NCBI GenBank assembly: GCA_964585305.1
Contig: CAZPDM010000009.1
Span: 1 to 64,000 of the forward strand
Source: CAZPDM01 sp964585305
GTDB taxonomy: Bacteria; Planctomycetota; Uabimicrobiia; Uabimicrobiales; JABWCH01
DNA length: 64,000 nucleotides
Reading direction: 5' to 3'
In this document: piece by piece, positions 43,772 to 53,202 of the stretch
Layout: each line of letters starts with the position of its first letter
Position numbering within the stretch: the first letter of the stretch is position 1
Notes under the pieces: model-generated
What the model saw: the letters and a program-made list of their open reading frames with translations, nothing else
Database searches by the model: none
Told to the model about the DNA's origin: nothing
Translations under genes and position numbers: made by a program

Positions 43772-44740
43772 TTAGCAAATACAGTTTCTTCCTTTATTTT
43801 TAGCTTGGAAAAGAGCAGAATCTACTCGAAAAATTATTTTCTCTAAAGTTTCTAAGTGTTTTATTTCAGATACTCCGATACTAACAGTCATTTTTAATCG
43901 ATGTTTTCCCGCAATAAAAATATGCTTAGAAATTTGAATACGAATTTTTTCTGCGATGTAAAGAGCGTCTGAATAACTTGTATTTTCTAAGAAAATAGCA
44001 AATTCTTCTCCGCCATAACGACAAAGTAAATCTGTCTCTCGTAAAGAATTTTGCAGTAATTGAACAAGATTTTTTAATAAAATATCTCCTGCTAAATGTC
44101 CATAGCTATCGTTGATTTTTTTAAAAAAATCTATATCAAGCATTAAAATTGATAAATTTGTCGTTGGGGTTATTTGGAAAATTCTTTGTTGTAAATATTC
44201 TAAAAAATATCCTCGAAGATAAGCACCTGTCAAAAAGTCTTTTGTAGCTGCTTGATATAACAGATAATTATTAAAAGAATGTGTCAATTCTTGCATAATC
44301 CAAATAAATATATTTTTCTCATCTTCATTGTAATTCACATCTTTTTTAGAAAGATATAAAAGACCTAAAATGTTTGTAGTATACGGATATTTTAAATGTA
44401 AAATAGGCGCGAGTAAAAATGGGTGTTTAGGACAATGAATATGTTGAGGTGCTTTCTCATTGTACAATATCTGACGATTTTTTTTTACCCAATCAAAGAT
44501 ACTATCAGGAGATATTTTTATTATTGCATTGATTTTATGTTTTTTTTGTAAAGAAAATCCCAAACATAAATCTTTATCTTTTTGATAAAGTAATAAAATT
44601 TGATGGCTTGGAATTAAGTTATCAATCATTTTGCCAATTTGTTGAAATAAATGAGTAGAATCGTTTGTAGTGGTTAGTATAAAACTAAGTTGTTGTATAC
44701 GTTGCCATGGTAATTTTGAAGAAGTATTTTTTTTGTTCAT
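43772..44740 (-). CDS. Diguanylate cyclase with N-terminal GAF-like sensor
   Basis: The 322-residue protein starts at the ATG at 44740; a TTG at 44755 is less likely. Residues 10-155 look like a GAF domain (LIPSHQILLLYQKDKDLCLG to ILGLLYLSKKDVNY). A GGDEF domain follows from about 165: TKDFLTGAYLRGYFLEYLQ, LDIDFFKKINDSYGHLAGD, and active-site GGEEF at 243-247. An RETD product-inhibition site stands exactly five residues before it. So it should make cyclic di-GMP and be feedback-inhibited. There is no membrane segment. The ligand of the sensor part is unknown. No c-di-GMP receptor other than a doubtful PilZ-like region in the FHA protein is visible. Confidence 0.92.
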   Translation of the reverse strand: MNKKNTSSKLPWQRIQQLSFILTTTNDSTHLFQQIGKMIDNLIPSHQILLLYQKDKDLCLGFSLQKKHKINAIIKISPDSIFDWVKKNRQILYNEKAPQHIHCPKHPFLLAPILHLKYPYTTNILGLLYLSKKDVNYNEDEKNIFIWIMQELTHSFNNYLLYQAATKDFLTGAYLRGYFLEYLQQRIFQITPTTNLSILMLDIDFFKKINDSYGHLAGDILLKNLVQLLQNSLRETDLLCRYGGEEFAIFLENTSYSDALYIAEKIRIQISKHIFIAGKHRLKMTVSIGVSEIKHLETLEKIIFRVDSALFQAKNKGRNCIC

Positions 44741-44813
44741 AGTTTCAATCCACAACTACGCAAGAGGAAAAAGACATTAAATTCGTTTCAGAAAATGGAT
44801 TTAAGCAAGAATG

Positions 44814-44858
44814 AAAAATCTGCATTAGCTATGGAGAAAATAACTAATGCAGATTTTT
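44814..44858 (-). terminator. Terminator after add
   Basis: A 15-bp perfect stem (44814-44828 with 44844-44858) has a 15-base loop, downstream of the add stop on the minus strand. The stem opens AAAAATCTGCATT, like the hairpin at 12756. Confidence 0.8.
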
Positions 44859-44879
44859 TTTTGTGAATTGAATAATTTT

Positions 44880-45920
44880 CTATTCAATAAATGGACGATC
44901 CATTTGTTGGAGAGCAGACTTAAGAAGACGAACTTTTTCTCGATACGGAAGGAACGCGCTTTTGAAACCATAAATGATGATGTCTTTTACTTCATCTAAG
45001 GTTAAGCCATATTGTTTTGCGGCAAGGAAAAGCTCATTTGTCATGTTGGTATTTGATATTAAGCGATTGTCTGTATTTAAAGTAACACGCAAATTATAAT
45101 CTAAATAGAATCGGAATGGATGATGTTCTAAGGAATCAACTGATTTAGTTTGCACATTAGAAGTAAGGCATATTTCTAATGGTAAGCGATGATCATTAAC
45201 ATAATTTAATAAATCTCCATCTTCAGCTAAACGTGTTCCATGTCCAATTCTATGTGCTCCACAATAATGAATTGCTTGAGAAATACTTTCTGGGCCATAC
45301 GCTTCTCCTGCATGAATTGTACAGTTAATGTTGTTACTAAGCACTAAAGAGAATGCTTCAATATGTCGTTTTGCAGGATTATCTACTTCTGCACCTGCTA
45401 AGTCAAAGCCTACAACGCCACGATTTTTATATGCTACACAAATTTCTGCAAGCATTTTAGATTCTGCTGCGGGACGATCGCGCATTGCACAAATAATAAC
45501 TCCAGTATGGATTTTATATTGACGTTGTGCTTCTTCCAAACCTTCTAATATGCTATCTACAATTTCTGAATAGCGTAATTTCTTTTGTGTATGCAAAATT
45601 GGTGAAAAGCGAACTTCAAGATACCAGACATTTTCTTTAGCCGCATCTTCTGCTAATTCAAAAGCTGCTCTAGCTAAAGCATCTTTTTCTTGCAGTACCA
45701 ATAGAGTAATATCAAATGCTTTAAGATATTCTACAAGGCTTTCCATTTGCGCACCACAGACCAAAAGTTCACGTAATTTTTCTTCGTCATACGTCGGAAG
45801 GTTTACGTTATGTTCTTGCGCCAATTCAATAATAGTAGAAAGACGTAATGACCCATCTAAGTGGCAATGCAGATCTGTTTTGGGTAAATTAAATAAAATA
45901 TCTCGTGTAATTTCTGCCAT
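44880..45920 (-). CDS. add: Adenosine deaminase
   Basis: The 346-residue zinc enzyme converts adenosine to inosine. Metal and catalytic motifs are intact: LHCHLDGSL (His18, His20), the TIHAGEAYGPESI segment, HRIGHGTRL, CLTSNVQTKSV and LNTDNRLISNT. AAGGA lies ten bases before the ATG. Together with punA it would channel adenosine to hypoxanthine. Adenine deaminases of the same fold lack some of these features, so adenosine is the favoured substrate. Confidence 0.94.
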   Translation of the reverse strand: MAEITRDILFNLPKTDLHCHLDGSLRLSTIIELAQEHNVNLPTYDEEKLRELLVCGAQMESLVEYLKAFDITLLVLQEKDALARAAFELAEDAAKENVWYLEVRFSPILHTQKKLRYSEIVDSILEGLEEAQRQYKIHTGVIICAMRDRPAAESKMLAEICVAYKNRGVVGFDLAGAEVDNPAKRHIEAFSLVLSNNINCTIHAGEAYGPESISQAIHYCGAHRIGHGTRLAEDGDLLNYVNDHRLPLEICLTSNVQTKSVDSLEHHPFRFYLDYNLRVTLNTDNRLISNTNMTNELFLAAKQYGLTLDEVKDIIIYGFKSAFLPYREKVRLLKSALQQMDRPFIE

Positions 45921-45966
45921 AATGTTGTTATCCTTAATAATGTTGATGTTCGTAATTTATTAAAAT

Positions 45967-46014
45967 AAATATTTATTCTATTTTTAATTTAAATCAAAAA
46001 CAGAATAAATATTT
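45967..46014 (-). terminator. Stem-loop between add and kinase/SUMF1 genes
   Basis: AAATATTTATTCT-A-TTTTT pairs with AAAAA-C-AGAATAAATATTT (one mismatch). It lies just past the stop of the kinase/SUMF1 gene on the minus strand and upstream of add, and probably ends the kinase transcript. Confidence 0.65.
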
Positions 46015-46022
46015 TTGATTTA

Positions 46023-49000
46023 TCATTCTTCACTTTTAACTAATCGAATTCCTAAAGTGTTATACTCGGTCTGTGGATAATAAGAAAAACGGGAATAGCA
46101 ACGTAAGGAAAATATTTTGGTTTCCCAATCTCCCCCACGGCAAACTTTGAAATTGCTTTGTTGTGGACCAGTAGGATTGATTGTAGGGGAATTGCCATAA
46201 TAGTTGGCATCATAATTATCTTGGCACCATTCCATTACATTTCCAACCATATCTTCGCAAAGATAGGGAGAATGTCCTTGTGAAAAGGAACCAATCGGAG
46301 CTGTATATTTATACGGATCATAAGGGGCGGATATTTGTTTAAAATTTGCTAATTTTTCATCAGGATCTTGATTTCCCCAAGGAAAAAATCTTTCAGGAAA
46401 AGGATTAACTATAAGAGAAATATTCATAGCATTGGAAATATTTTTCCAATCAGGAATTGCAATTCCTCCACGAGCTGCTTTTTCCCATTCAGCTTCTGTT
46501 GGGAGACGTTTTTCAGCCCATTTGGCATATTTTTGGGCATCATCCCAAGTTAAACCAACAACAGGAAATTCATTATTATTGAAAATACCTTCACTATGAA
46601 ATTTGGTAGGAGAATGTCCAGTTTCCTCTAGAAACTTATTATATTGGCGATTGGTAACTTCGTACTTATCGATATAAAATCGAGATAGCATAATATTTTT
46701 TAAAGGTGTATTATCTCCATTTTTTTCGTTAGCACCTCGGCAAAATTCTCCTTCTGGCACATATACCATATAACTTTGATCTTTACGCCATAAATATTCT
46801 CCAGTAGTTGCTGTACGTTCCAATCCGGCTACCATTTTTTCACCAAACCAGCCAGTATTATTTGCAGAAAATAGTTTACGAATAGGTAATTCTTTTTGAG
46901 TAATTATTCCTAATAAACGTTTTTGTTCTGTTTCAGGTAACTCTGTGCGGACAATAAGAATTTTAGCTTGATTAAATTTTCGTTCTTTGCATAATTTTAA
47001 AACATCAGTAGTAATTTGGCTATATAGTTTTTGATTAGGGTCTTCAACAATTTTTGGAGGAATTATTTTATAATATATAAGCTGATTTTCAATAAATTTT
47101 ACAATAGGCTCTCTGATTTCAGGGATCATGTTGATCCCATATAAACACATAGCAATAATTAAAAAAGATAATAGCCAATAAGCAACTTTTTTAGAAACAC
47201 TGGAAGTGTCTTTAGAAATTTGACTTTTCTTTTCTATATCCAAAGGTGCTTTTTCGGCTAAAATAATATGTAATGGTGTACTTACTTGATCTGTACTACG
47301 GCTTATTTTTGGCAACTCTCCATATTTTTTACTTAATGATTGTGGTGGTTTAGTGTCGGTGTTAATTTTCATTACTTCTGACATTCGCTGAGAAGATTTT
47401 AAAATTTTTGAATTAGGATCTGTAGGGATAATAGGAGTTGTGTTTCCAGAAACAGGCGTACTATTTTGTGGCGATTTCCCTGCTTCTACGGGTATTCCTT
47501 GAGATTCTGTAAAAGCCAAATGAGAACTAGGAGTTGCTGGAAAAAAATTACTTCCTTTAATAAATCCTTTAGGTGGAGTAAAACCTGGTTGATTTACTGC
47601 TTGAGCCGTCCCCATTCCTTGGATGCCCATTTGAGGGAGTTGCCCCATTTGAGGGAGTTGCCCCATTTGAGGGAGTTGCCCCATTTGAGGGAGTTGCCCC
47701 ATTTGAGGGAGTTGTCCCATTTGAGGGAGTTGCCCCATTTGAGGGAGTTGCCCCATTTGAGGGAGTTGCCNNNNNNNNNNNNNNNNNNNNNNNNNNNNNN
47801 NNNNNNNNNNNNNNNNNNNNNNNNNNNNNNNNNNNNNNNNNNNNNNNNNNNNNNNNNNNNNNNNNNNNNNGGAGTTGCCCCATTTGAGGGAGTTGCCCCA
47901 TTTGAGGGAGTTGTCCCATTTGAGGAACTTGTCCCATTTGAGGAACTTGTCCCATTTGAGGAGCGTTACGGTTTGAATTTATATAGCCTTGTGGATTAGG
48001 AATATTTGCTGATGTAATAAAAGCAGGATTTAATGTAGGAGGTATACTGGTTGTAGGTTGGTCGATAGCAGGCGGTTTTGAAAATTGAGACAACTGTGAT
48101 ATTTTTTTATCTAGCCACTGCTTTGGGTTTTGTAAAATACTTTTACATTGCTTAATTTTTTGAAGCATAGAAGGATCACAGCCAAAATGATCCATAAATT
48201 CTTGAACAATAATCTGCTCCATTAGAACTCTAGCTTCTTCTGGAATATTTTGTTCTTGGGAATTTCCTAATGCAATTAAAGTATTTTGAACTAGCATTCG
48301 CTCATTTTCACCAACTACCATCTTTTCTAATAAAAATTCTTCCACTTCTATTGGAACATCAGAAATTGTTTCTTCTTTTCGTTCTACTTCTACGATACAA
48401 TTTTGTAATATATTTTCTAATTCCTTAGCACTAGATAGACGTTCTTTTGGACGTTTTGCCATTAAGGCCATAATCAATTTATCGATATTTTCTGAAATAT
48501 GAGGATTGAACGTACGTAGTGATGGAATAGGTGCATCCAAATGTTGTTTAAGAACTACTAGTGCATTTCCTTGATAGGGGGGATGTCCTGTAATCAGATG
48601 AAATAATGTGATGCCTAGTGAATATAAATCCGCGCGTGCATCTGGAGTTTCTCCGCGGATCTGCTCAGGAGAAATATACCATGGATTGCCAAATAAAACC
48701 CGTTCCGCAACTAAATTTTCTGTATGTTCAATTGGCATTGCCAATCCAAATTCAGCCAGTTTTATTTCTTCTTTATCTGTAATTAAAATATTTGCCGGTT
48801 TTATATCCATGTGCAAAATACCGCAATCATGGCCGGCTTGCAATCCTTTACAAACTTCTTTTGCAATATATAAAGCCTCATTTGGCATTACGCTTCCATT
48901 TTTGGCTAACACTTGAGATAAATTTGCACCATATATAAATTTCATTACAATTACAAAATTTTGAGAAACAAATCCGCTAAAGTAAATGGGAATAACTGTT

Positions 49001-49221
49001 GGGCAGGTTACATTCATAGCTATCTGAATATTTTGTGTTAAAATTTGCAAAAGCTCTTGTCCATATTGATTTAAAATTGATTGGGGTAAAATTTTTATTG
49101 CCACAGTTTCTTGAGTTTGAATATCTGTTCCAAGATAAAACAAACTTGAACGAGTTTTAGCTAAAAATTTTTCTATTCGGTAGTTGGCAATTACATAATC
49201 AATCCAAGGATCTTTAGCCAT
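46023..49221 (-). CDS. Atypical Ser/Thr kinase fused through a PQMGQL repeat to a SUMF1-like domain, split by an assembly gap
   Basis: One gene starts at the ATG at 49221 (AGGA seven bases upstream) and ends at 46023. The 100 N at 47771-47870 sit in an 18-bp repeat present on both sides and shift the frame. Kinase domain 1-280: Lys43 and catalytic Asp139 are kept, but HRD reads HMD, DFG reads EFG (157-159) and the glycine loop is degenerate (FLAKTRSSLFYLG). A helical region, then at least 12 PQMGQ(L/V) units, a Ser/Pro linker, one transmembrane helix (YWLLSFLIIAMCLYGINMI) and an extracytoplasmic SUMF1/FGE-like domain follow (YVPEGEFCRGANE, DKYEVTNRQYNKFLEETGH, KRLPTEAEWEKAARGG, DMVGNVMEWCQDNYD, VCRGGDWE). 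The SUMF1-like part is probably a binding domain. Confidence 0.85.
47625..47963 (-). repeat. 18-bp tandem repeat containing an N gap
   Basis: Units encoding PQMGQL (a few PQMGQV at the kinase side) run head to tail on both sides of 47771-47870. Continuing the repeat in phase requires a gap of 9 + 18n bases, so the 100 N cannot be literal. Near-identity of units indicates recent expansion. Confidence 0.92.
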
Positions 49222-49546
49222 TGTAATATCCTAGTATTTTAAGTGCGGAAAATGCCGCTATAAGACTTATTTAACTGTAAAACTATTTATATTTTAGCAA
49301 TTTTTTTCTTTCTATGCAAAATTTTTTTAGAATAATCTTCTAAATCAAGTTTAAATCAGATTTTTTAAGAAAAAAAATACTATAACTTATTTTAATAAAT
49401 ATACTTATTTCTCAAAATAAGGAAAAAGTAGAAAAATGTAATAAGTATTTAGAAAAAGTTGGTATTATTGATATAATAAAGATACGTCACGGTAACTTAA
49501 TCTTTAAAACAACTAAATAAATATTTTATTTTCAACGGAGGTAATT
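49222..49546 (+). other. Divergent intergenic region with promoter
   Basis: These 325 AT-rich bases separate the kinase gene and the HMG-CoA synthase operon. The only clear signal is the rightward extended -10 promoter at 49448-49477. No RNA gene or coding sequence is seen. Confidence 0.5.
49448..49477 (+). promoter_or_regulatory. Extended -10 promoter of the HMG-CoA synthase operon
   Basis: TATAAT at 49472-49477 is preceded by TGA (an extended -10), with a weak TTTAGA -35 at 49448-49453, spacing 18. Transcription would start near 49484, leaving a leader of about 60 bases. Confidence 0.6.
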
Positions 49547-50593
49547 ATGCCTATTGGAATTATTGGATATGGCACTTATATTCCCCGTTATCGCATTAAA
49601 GTAGAAGAAATTGCCAAAGTTTGGGGAACAGACGCAGAAAGTTACAAAAAGGGATTGATGCTGAAAGAAAAAGCTGTACCAGCACTCGATCAGGATGTCA
49701 TTACCTTATCTGTGGAAGCAGCAAGATATGCTTTAAATCGTGCGGGAATTGATCCTAAAAAGATCGGTGCAGTTTATATTGGTTCGGAATCGCATCCCTA
49801 TGCTGTAAAACCTACTGGAACAGTCGTTGCAGAAGCAATTGGTGCTACGCCTCTTGTTCATTGTGCAGATTTTGAATTTGCTTGTAAAGCGGGTACAGAA
49901 GCTATGTTTGTGTGCTATGGATTAGTTAGTTCGCAAACAATTTCAGTTGGATTAGCTATTGGTGCAGATACTGCACAAGGGGCACCTGGAGATGCATTGG
50001 AATATTCTGCTGCAGCTGGAGCCGCAGCATATTTATTTGGACGTGAAAATGTTTTAGCTGAAGTATTAGAAACTTTCTCATTTTGTACTGACACTCCAGA
50101 CTTTTGGAGAAGGGAATATCAACATTATCCTAGACATGGTGGCCGCTTTACTGGGGAACCTGCCTATTTTCGCCATACACTTTCAGCAGCTCAAGGAATT
50201 ATGGAAAAAGCTGGAAAAAAACCTTCAGATTTTAATTATGCCATTTTTCATCAACCTAATGGAAAATTTCCTATGATGGCTGCACAGAAATTAGGATTTA
50301 AAAAAGAACAATGGCAAGATGGACGACTTTCTCCTACATTGGGCAATACTTATTCTGGTGCATCGCCTATAGGATTATCCGCAGTACTTGATAAAGCAAA
50401 ACCCGGGGATACTATACTTATGGTTTCTTTTGGTTCTGGTGCTGCAAGCGATGCATTTATTTTCCAAGTAACTGAGCAAATTTTAAAAGTTCAGGACAAA
50501 GCTCCGAAAACACAAATTCAACTTGATACTAATAAAAAATACTTAGATTATGGTACTTATGCAAAATTTCGAGGTAAAATTTTGGAAGCCTAA
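49547..50593 (+). CDS. Hydroxymethylglutaryl-CoA synthase, archaeal type
   Basis: The 348-residue enzyme condenses acetoacetyl-CoA and acetyl-CoA to HMG-CoA, the committed precursor of mevalonate. The catalytic triad is readable: Glu81 in YIGSESHPYAVKP, Cys113 in DFEFACKAGTEAM and His235 in IFHQPNGKFP. The opening MPIGIIGYGTYIPRYRI, the FSFCTDTPDFWRR segment and a length of about 350 are typical of archaeal and some bacterial enzymes, whereas eukaryotic and Gram-positive versions are longer or differ. GGAGG is five bases before the ATG. It is first in an operon with thiolase and DUF35 genes, the same set that forms the channelling complex in methanogens. Confidence 0.93.
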   Translation: MPIGIIGYGTYIPRYRIKVEEIAKVWGTDAESYKKGLMLKEKAVPALDQDVITLSVEAARYALNRAGIDPKKIGAVYIGSESHPYAVKPTGTVVAEAIGATPLVHCADFEFACKAGTEAMFVCYGLVSSQTISVGLAIGADTAQGAPGDALEYSAAAGAAAYLFGRENVLAEVLETFSFCTDTPDFWRREYQHYPRHGGRFTGEPAYFRHTLSAAQGIMEKAGKKPSDFNYAIFHQPNGKFPMMAAQKLGFKKEQWQDGRLSPTLGNTYSGASPIGLSAVLDKAKPGDTILMVSFGSGAASDAFIFQVTEQILKVQDKAPKTQIQLDTNKKYLDYGTYAKFRGKILEA

Positions 50594-50644
50594 AATAGAA
50601 TTTTTGCTAACTTTTGTTATCAAAAATGTTCGGAGGTATGATAT

Positions 50645-51802
50645 ATGCGTGATGTAGCAGTTATTGGAATTGGTATGAGCAAATGGGGCGAATGTTGGGA
50701 TCGTTCCTTGCGGGATATTTTTGTAGAAGCAGCTTTGCAAGCAATTGATGATAGCGGAGTATCTCGAATTGATGCTATGTATGTTGGCTCTATGTCTCCA
50801 GGATTATTTGTTGGTCAAGAGCATTTAGGGCCTTTGTTAGCGGATTATCTTGGCGTTACTCCTATTCCTGCAACACGTGTAGAATCTGCTTGTGCTTCAG
50901 GAGGTTTGGCATTTAGACAGGCCTATATGGAAGTCGCTTCAGGATTTTCAGATATTGTATTAGCTTCTGGTGTAGAAAAAATGACAGATGTAGATGGTGC
51001 TGATGCTACATATTCTTTAGGTAATGCAGCAGATCAAGAATATGAATCCTTTCATGGAATTACTTTTCCAGGATTATATGCACTGATTGCTCAAAGTTAT
51101 ATGCAAAAATATGGGCTAACCCGTGAGCAATTAGCAGCAGTAGCTGTAAAAAATCATGCACATGGAACTAAAAATTCTCGGGCACAATTTCCTAAAGCAA
51201 TCACAATTGATGATGTTTTACAATCTCCACTAGTTGCTAATCCATTGAGACTTTTAGATTGTTCTCCTATTACTGATGGTGCTGCAGCTGTTATTTTATG
51301 CCCATTACGTAAAGCTGCAAAACTTGCAAAGAATAAACCTGTCAAAATTATTGGATCGGGACATGCAACAGATACTATTGCGTTACATTCTCGAAAACAA
51401 TTAGAATTTTTCTATTCCACATCTAAAGCTGCAGAAAAAGCTTTCCAAATGGCTGAAGTAACACCGCAACAAATTGATGTTGTAGAAGTTCATGATTGCT
51501 TTACAATTGCTGAAATATGTGCATTAGAATCGTTAGGCTTTTTTGCACCTGGCACTGCCGGTACAGCAGCATCAGAAGGTATTACTCAATTAGGAGGAAA
51601 ATTACCTGTTAATGTGTCTGGCGGGTTGAAATCAAAAGGACATCCTGTTGGAGCAACTGGAATAGCTCAAATTATTGAAATAGTAGAACAATTACGTGGT
51701 ACTGCTGGTGAACGCCAAGTTGCCAATGCTAAAATTGGTCTTACCCAAAATATGGGTGGTACAGCAGCTAGTAGCATAGTTCATATATTGGAGGCTTGCT
51801 AA
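50645..51802 (+). CDS. Acetyl-CoA C-acetyltransferase (archaeal-type thiolase)
   Basis: The 385-residue thiolase makes acetoacetyl-CoA from two acetyl-CoA. The nucleophile is Cys83 in RVESACASGGLAF. VVEVHDCFTIAEI and GGLKSKGHPVGATG supply the remaining active-site motifs. The C-terminal Cys-x-Gly of classical biosynthetic thiolases is replaced by NMGGTAAS, as in the SCP2-like thiolases of archaea. GGAGG is eight bases from the ATG, 51 bp after the synthase gene. In archaea this protein hands acetoacetyl-CoA directly to HMG-CoA synthase. Confidence 0.93.
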   Translation: MRDVAVIGIGMSKWGECWDRSLRDIFVEAALQAIDDSGVSRIDAMYVGSMSPGLFVGQEHLGPLLADYLGVTPIPATRVESACASGGLAFRQAYMEVASGFSDIVLASGVEKMTDVDGADATYSLGNAADQEYESFHGITFPGLYALIAQSYMQKYGLTREQLAAVAVKNHAHGTKNSRAQFPKAITIDDVLQSPLVANPLRLLDCSPITDGAAAVILCPLRKAAKLAKNKPVKIIGSGHATDTIALHSRKQLEFFYSTSKAAEKAFQMAEVTPQQIDVVEVHDCFTIAEICALESLGFFAPGTAGTAASEGITQLGGKLPVNVSGGLKSKGHPVGATGIAQIIEIVEQLRGTAGERQVANAKIGLTQNMGGTAASSIVHILEAC

Positions 51803-51803
51803 T

Positions 51804-52214
51804 ATGTATCCACCAAAAATATGGAGAGAATTTCCTCAACGGTATCGATTAGAAGCATCTCAATGCGCAAAATGTAAAAAAGTTGCCTTTCCTACACGTC
51901 AAGTTTGTCCTGGATGTGGAGGACGAAAATTTAATGCTATCACTCTTCCTAAACAAGGACGCTTAATAAATTTCACAGCTATTCATACACCGCCTCCAGC
52001 TTTCCATCATCAAACTCCTTATTGTGTTGGTATTGTAGAATTGATGGAAGGTGTTCAAATTACTTGTCAAATTGCAGATGCTTCCTTTGAAGAACTTTCT
52101 CCTGGACAAAAAGTTGTCATAGAATTTCGTGTTATTCAAAAAGATGGAGAATCTGGTGTTATTGCTTATGGTTATAAAGCAGCAATTGCAGGTGAGCATA
52201 ATTGCATTTACTAA
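51804..52214 (+). CDS. DUF35 OB-fold / zinc-ribbon protein, thiolase-HMGCS scaffold
   Basis: The 136-residue protein has a rubredoxin-like zinc ribbon (CAKC at 21-24 and CPGC at 35-38) followed by an OB fold (GRLINFTAIHTPPPAFHHQT). It starts one base after the thiolase stop, with GGAGG inside the thiolase end, so it is translationally coupled. In Methanothermococcus the homologue bridges thiolase and HMG-CoA synthase and forms the shared CoA-binding site; the same is inferred here from the identical gene set. The transcript ends at the hairpin at 52224. Confidence 0.92.
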   Translation: MYPPKIWREFPQRYRLEASQCAKCKKVAFPTRQVCPGCGGRKFNAITLPKQGRLINFTAIHTPPPAFHHQTPYCVGIVELMEGVQITCQIADASFEELSPGQKVVIEFRVIQKDGESGVIAYGYKAAIAGEHNCIY

Positions 52215-52223
52215 TTTCCATTA

Positions 52224-52256
52224 GTTCCCACTTTTTTGTGGGAACATAATTTTTTT
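52224..52256 (+). terminator. Terminator of the HMG-CoA synthase operon
   Basis: An 8-bp GC-rich stem (52224-52231 with 52238-52245) has a T6 loop, followed by a T7 run at 52250-52256. Confidence 0.9.
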
Positions 52257-52293
52257 AACAATCGTTATTTTATTATCTTCAAAATGAGGAATT

Positions 52294-52803
52294 ATGGAAA
52301 CAAAAGATATAGAATCATCTGTTTCTCAAATTATCAAATTTGATGTTACTACAAATACCCACATCGTAACTGTGGATGGATTATTTGCTGGTTTTTCGTT
52401 TGCCGGTGTACTGCAAGTGCTTAATTTTGATAAGCTAGATAATTTTCTTCTGATTGCTGTTGTGGCACTTATTCTTTCTACCATATTATTTGCTATTCGA
52501 ATCAATATTGCTATGAGACTTATTTCTTGTTGTCGAAGTGCTGCAAATTTAGAAGTCCTAGCTCAAAATTTATACTATAAAAGACTTCGTCGTATTGGCA
52601 CTAAAGTAGAATTAGCAGGGATTATTTCATTCTGGATGTCTTTAATTCCTGTTACTTTCCACTTTGCAATGTGGCTTGGGATGACAACTATTGCTATTTT
52701 ATTTGCAGCTTTTACTGCTTATTTTTTCATCATTCGAGCTTGGAATAAAATAAATACCAACGTTCCACAAATTCAACAAAATGTATCGCAAGCCCAAAAA
52801 TGA
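52294..52803 (+). CDS. Four-helix membrane protein, function unknown
   Basis: The 169-residue protein has four predicted membrane segments (about 28-45, 50-68, 103-122, 126-147) and hydrophilic ends. It begins METKDIESSVSQIIKFDVTT. GAGG lies four bases from the ATG. I do not recognise the family. It stands alone after a terminator and ends one base from the hypA stop, transcribed toward it, with no terminator hairpin between the two. Confidence 0.75.
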   Translation: METKDIESSVSQIIKFDVTTNTHIVTVDGLFAGFSFAGVLQVLNFDKLDNFLLIAVVALILSTILFAIRINIAMRLISCCRSAANLEVLAQNLYYKRLRRIGTKVELAGIISFWMSLIPVTFHFAMWLGMTTIAILFAAFTAYFFIIRAWNKINTNVPQIQQNVSQAQK

Positions 52804-52804
52804 A

Positions 52805-53149
52805 TTAAGAATCAACCTCCACACTTACCAATTCTAAATTTTCTCCACTGATAATCTTAACTTGTGTACTTTGACAACAAGGACAAAGAAAAGATTGCGG
52901 TGTTATTATTGATTGGTTATTGCAAGATTTACAAATAATTTGCAAAGGAATTGGGATAATTTCAATTTTAGCCCCTCTTGCTATGGTTTCTTTAGCAAGA
53001 ATTTCCAAACCAAATCTTAAAGACTCTATCAAAACTCCAGAAAACAATCCGACCTTTAGTATGATTTTGGCTACTTTATGAGCATTGGCTTCTTGCGCAG
53101 TTTGGATAACTAGTTTCAAAATATTTTGAGCAAGTCCCATTTCGTGCAT
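52805..53149 (-). CDS. hypA: Hydrogenase nickel incorporation protein HypA
   Basis: The 114-residue metallochaperone delivers nickel with HypB to [NiFe]-hydrogenase, and to urease in some species. The N-terminal Met-His-Glu nickel motif (MHEMGLAQNIL) is present, with the zinc site as two CxxC pairs (CKSC at 73-76 and CPCC at 89-92). Length is standard. AGGAG is six bases from the ATG. No other hyp or hydrogenase gene is in the window, so it is isolated here. Confidence 0.92.
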   Translation of the reverse strand: MHEMGLAQNILKLVIQTAQEANAHKVAKIILKVGLFSGVLIESLRFGLEILAKETIARGAKIEIIPIPLQIICKSCNNQSIITPQSFLCPCCQSTQVKIISGENLELVSVEVDS

Positions 53150-53169
53150 AAAAAACTCCTATATTAACT

Positions 53170-53200
53170 AAAAAGCCCAGAAATTTTCTGGGCTTTTTGA
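53170..53200 (-). terminator. Terminator after the YdjM-like gene
   Basis: A 14-bp stem (53170-53183 with 53185-53198) with A and T runs lies just past the stop at 53203 on the minus strand, upstream of hypA. Confidence 0.88.
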
Positions 53201-53202
53201 TT

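Noticed and set aside
46023..47600. Genuine formylglycine-generating enzyme
   Set aside because: The catalytic cysteine pair of true FGE could not be located with confidence near the end, and the domain is fused to a kinase; called SUMF1-like only.
46023..47756. Stand-alone SUMF1-like gene starting within the repeat
   Set aside because: Its first codons are repeat units that also end the kinase half across the N run; one gene is simpler.
47625..47963. CRISPR-like short regular repeats
   Set aside because: The 18-bp units have no spacers and encode an in-frame PQMGQL repeat.
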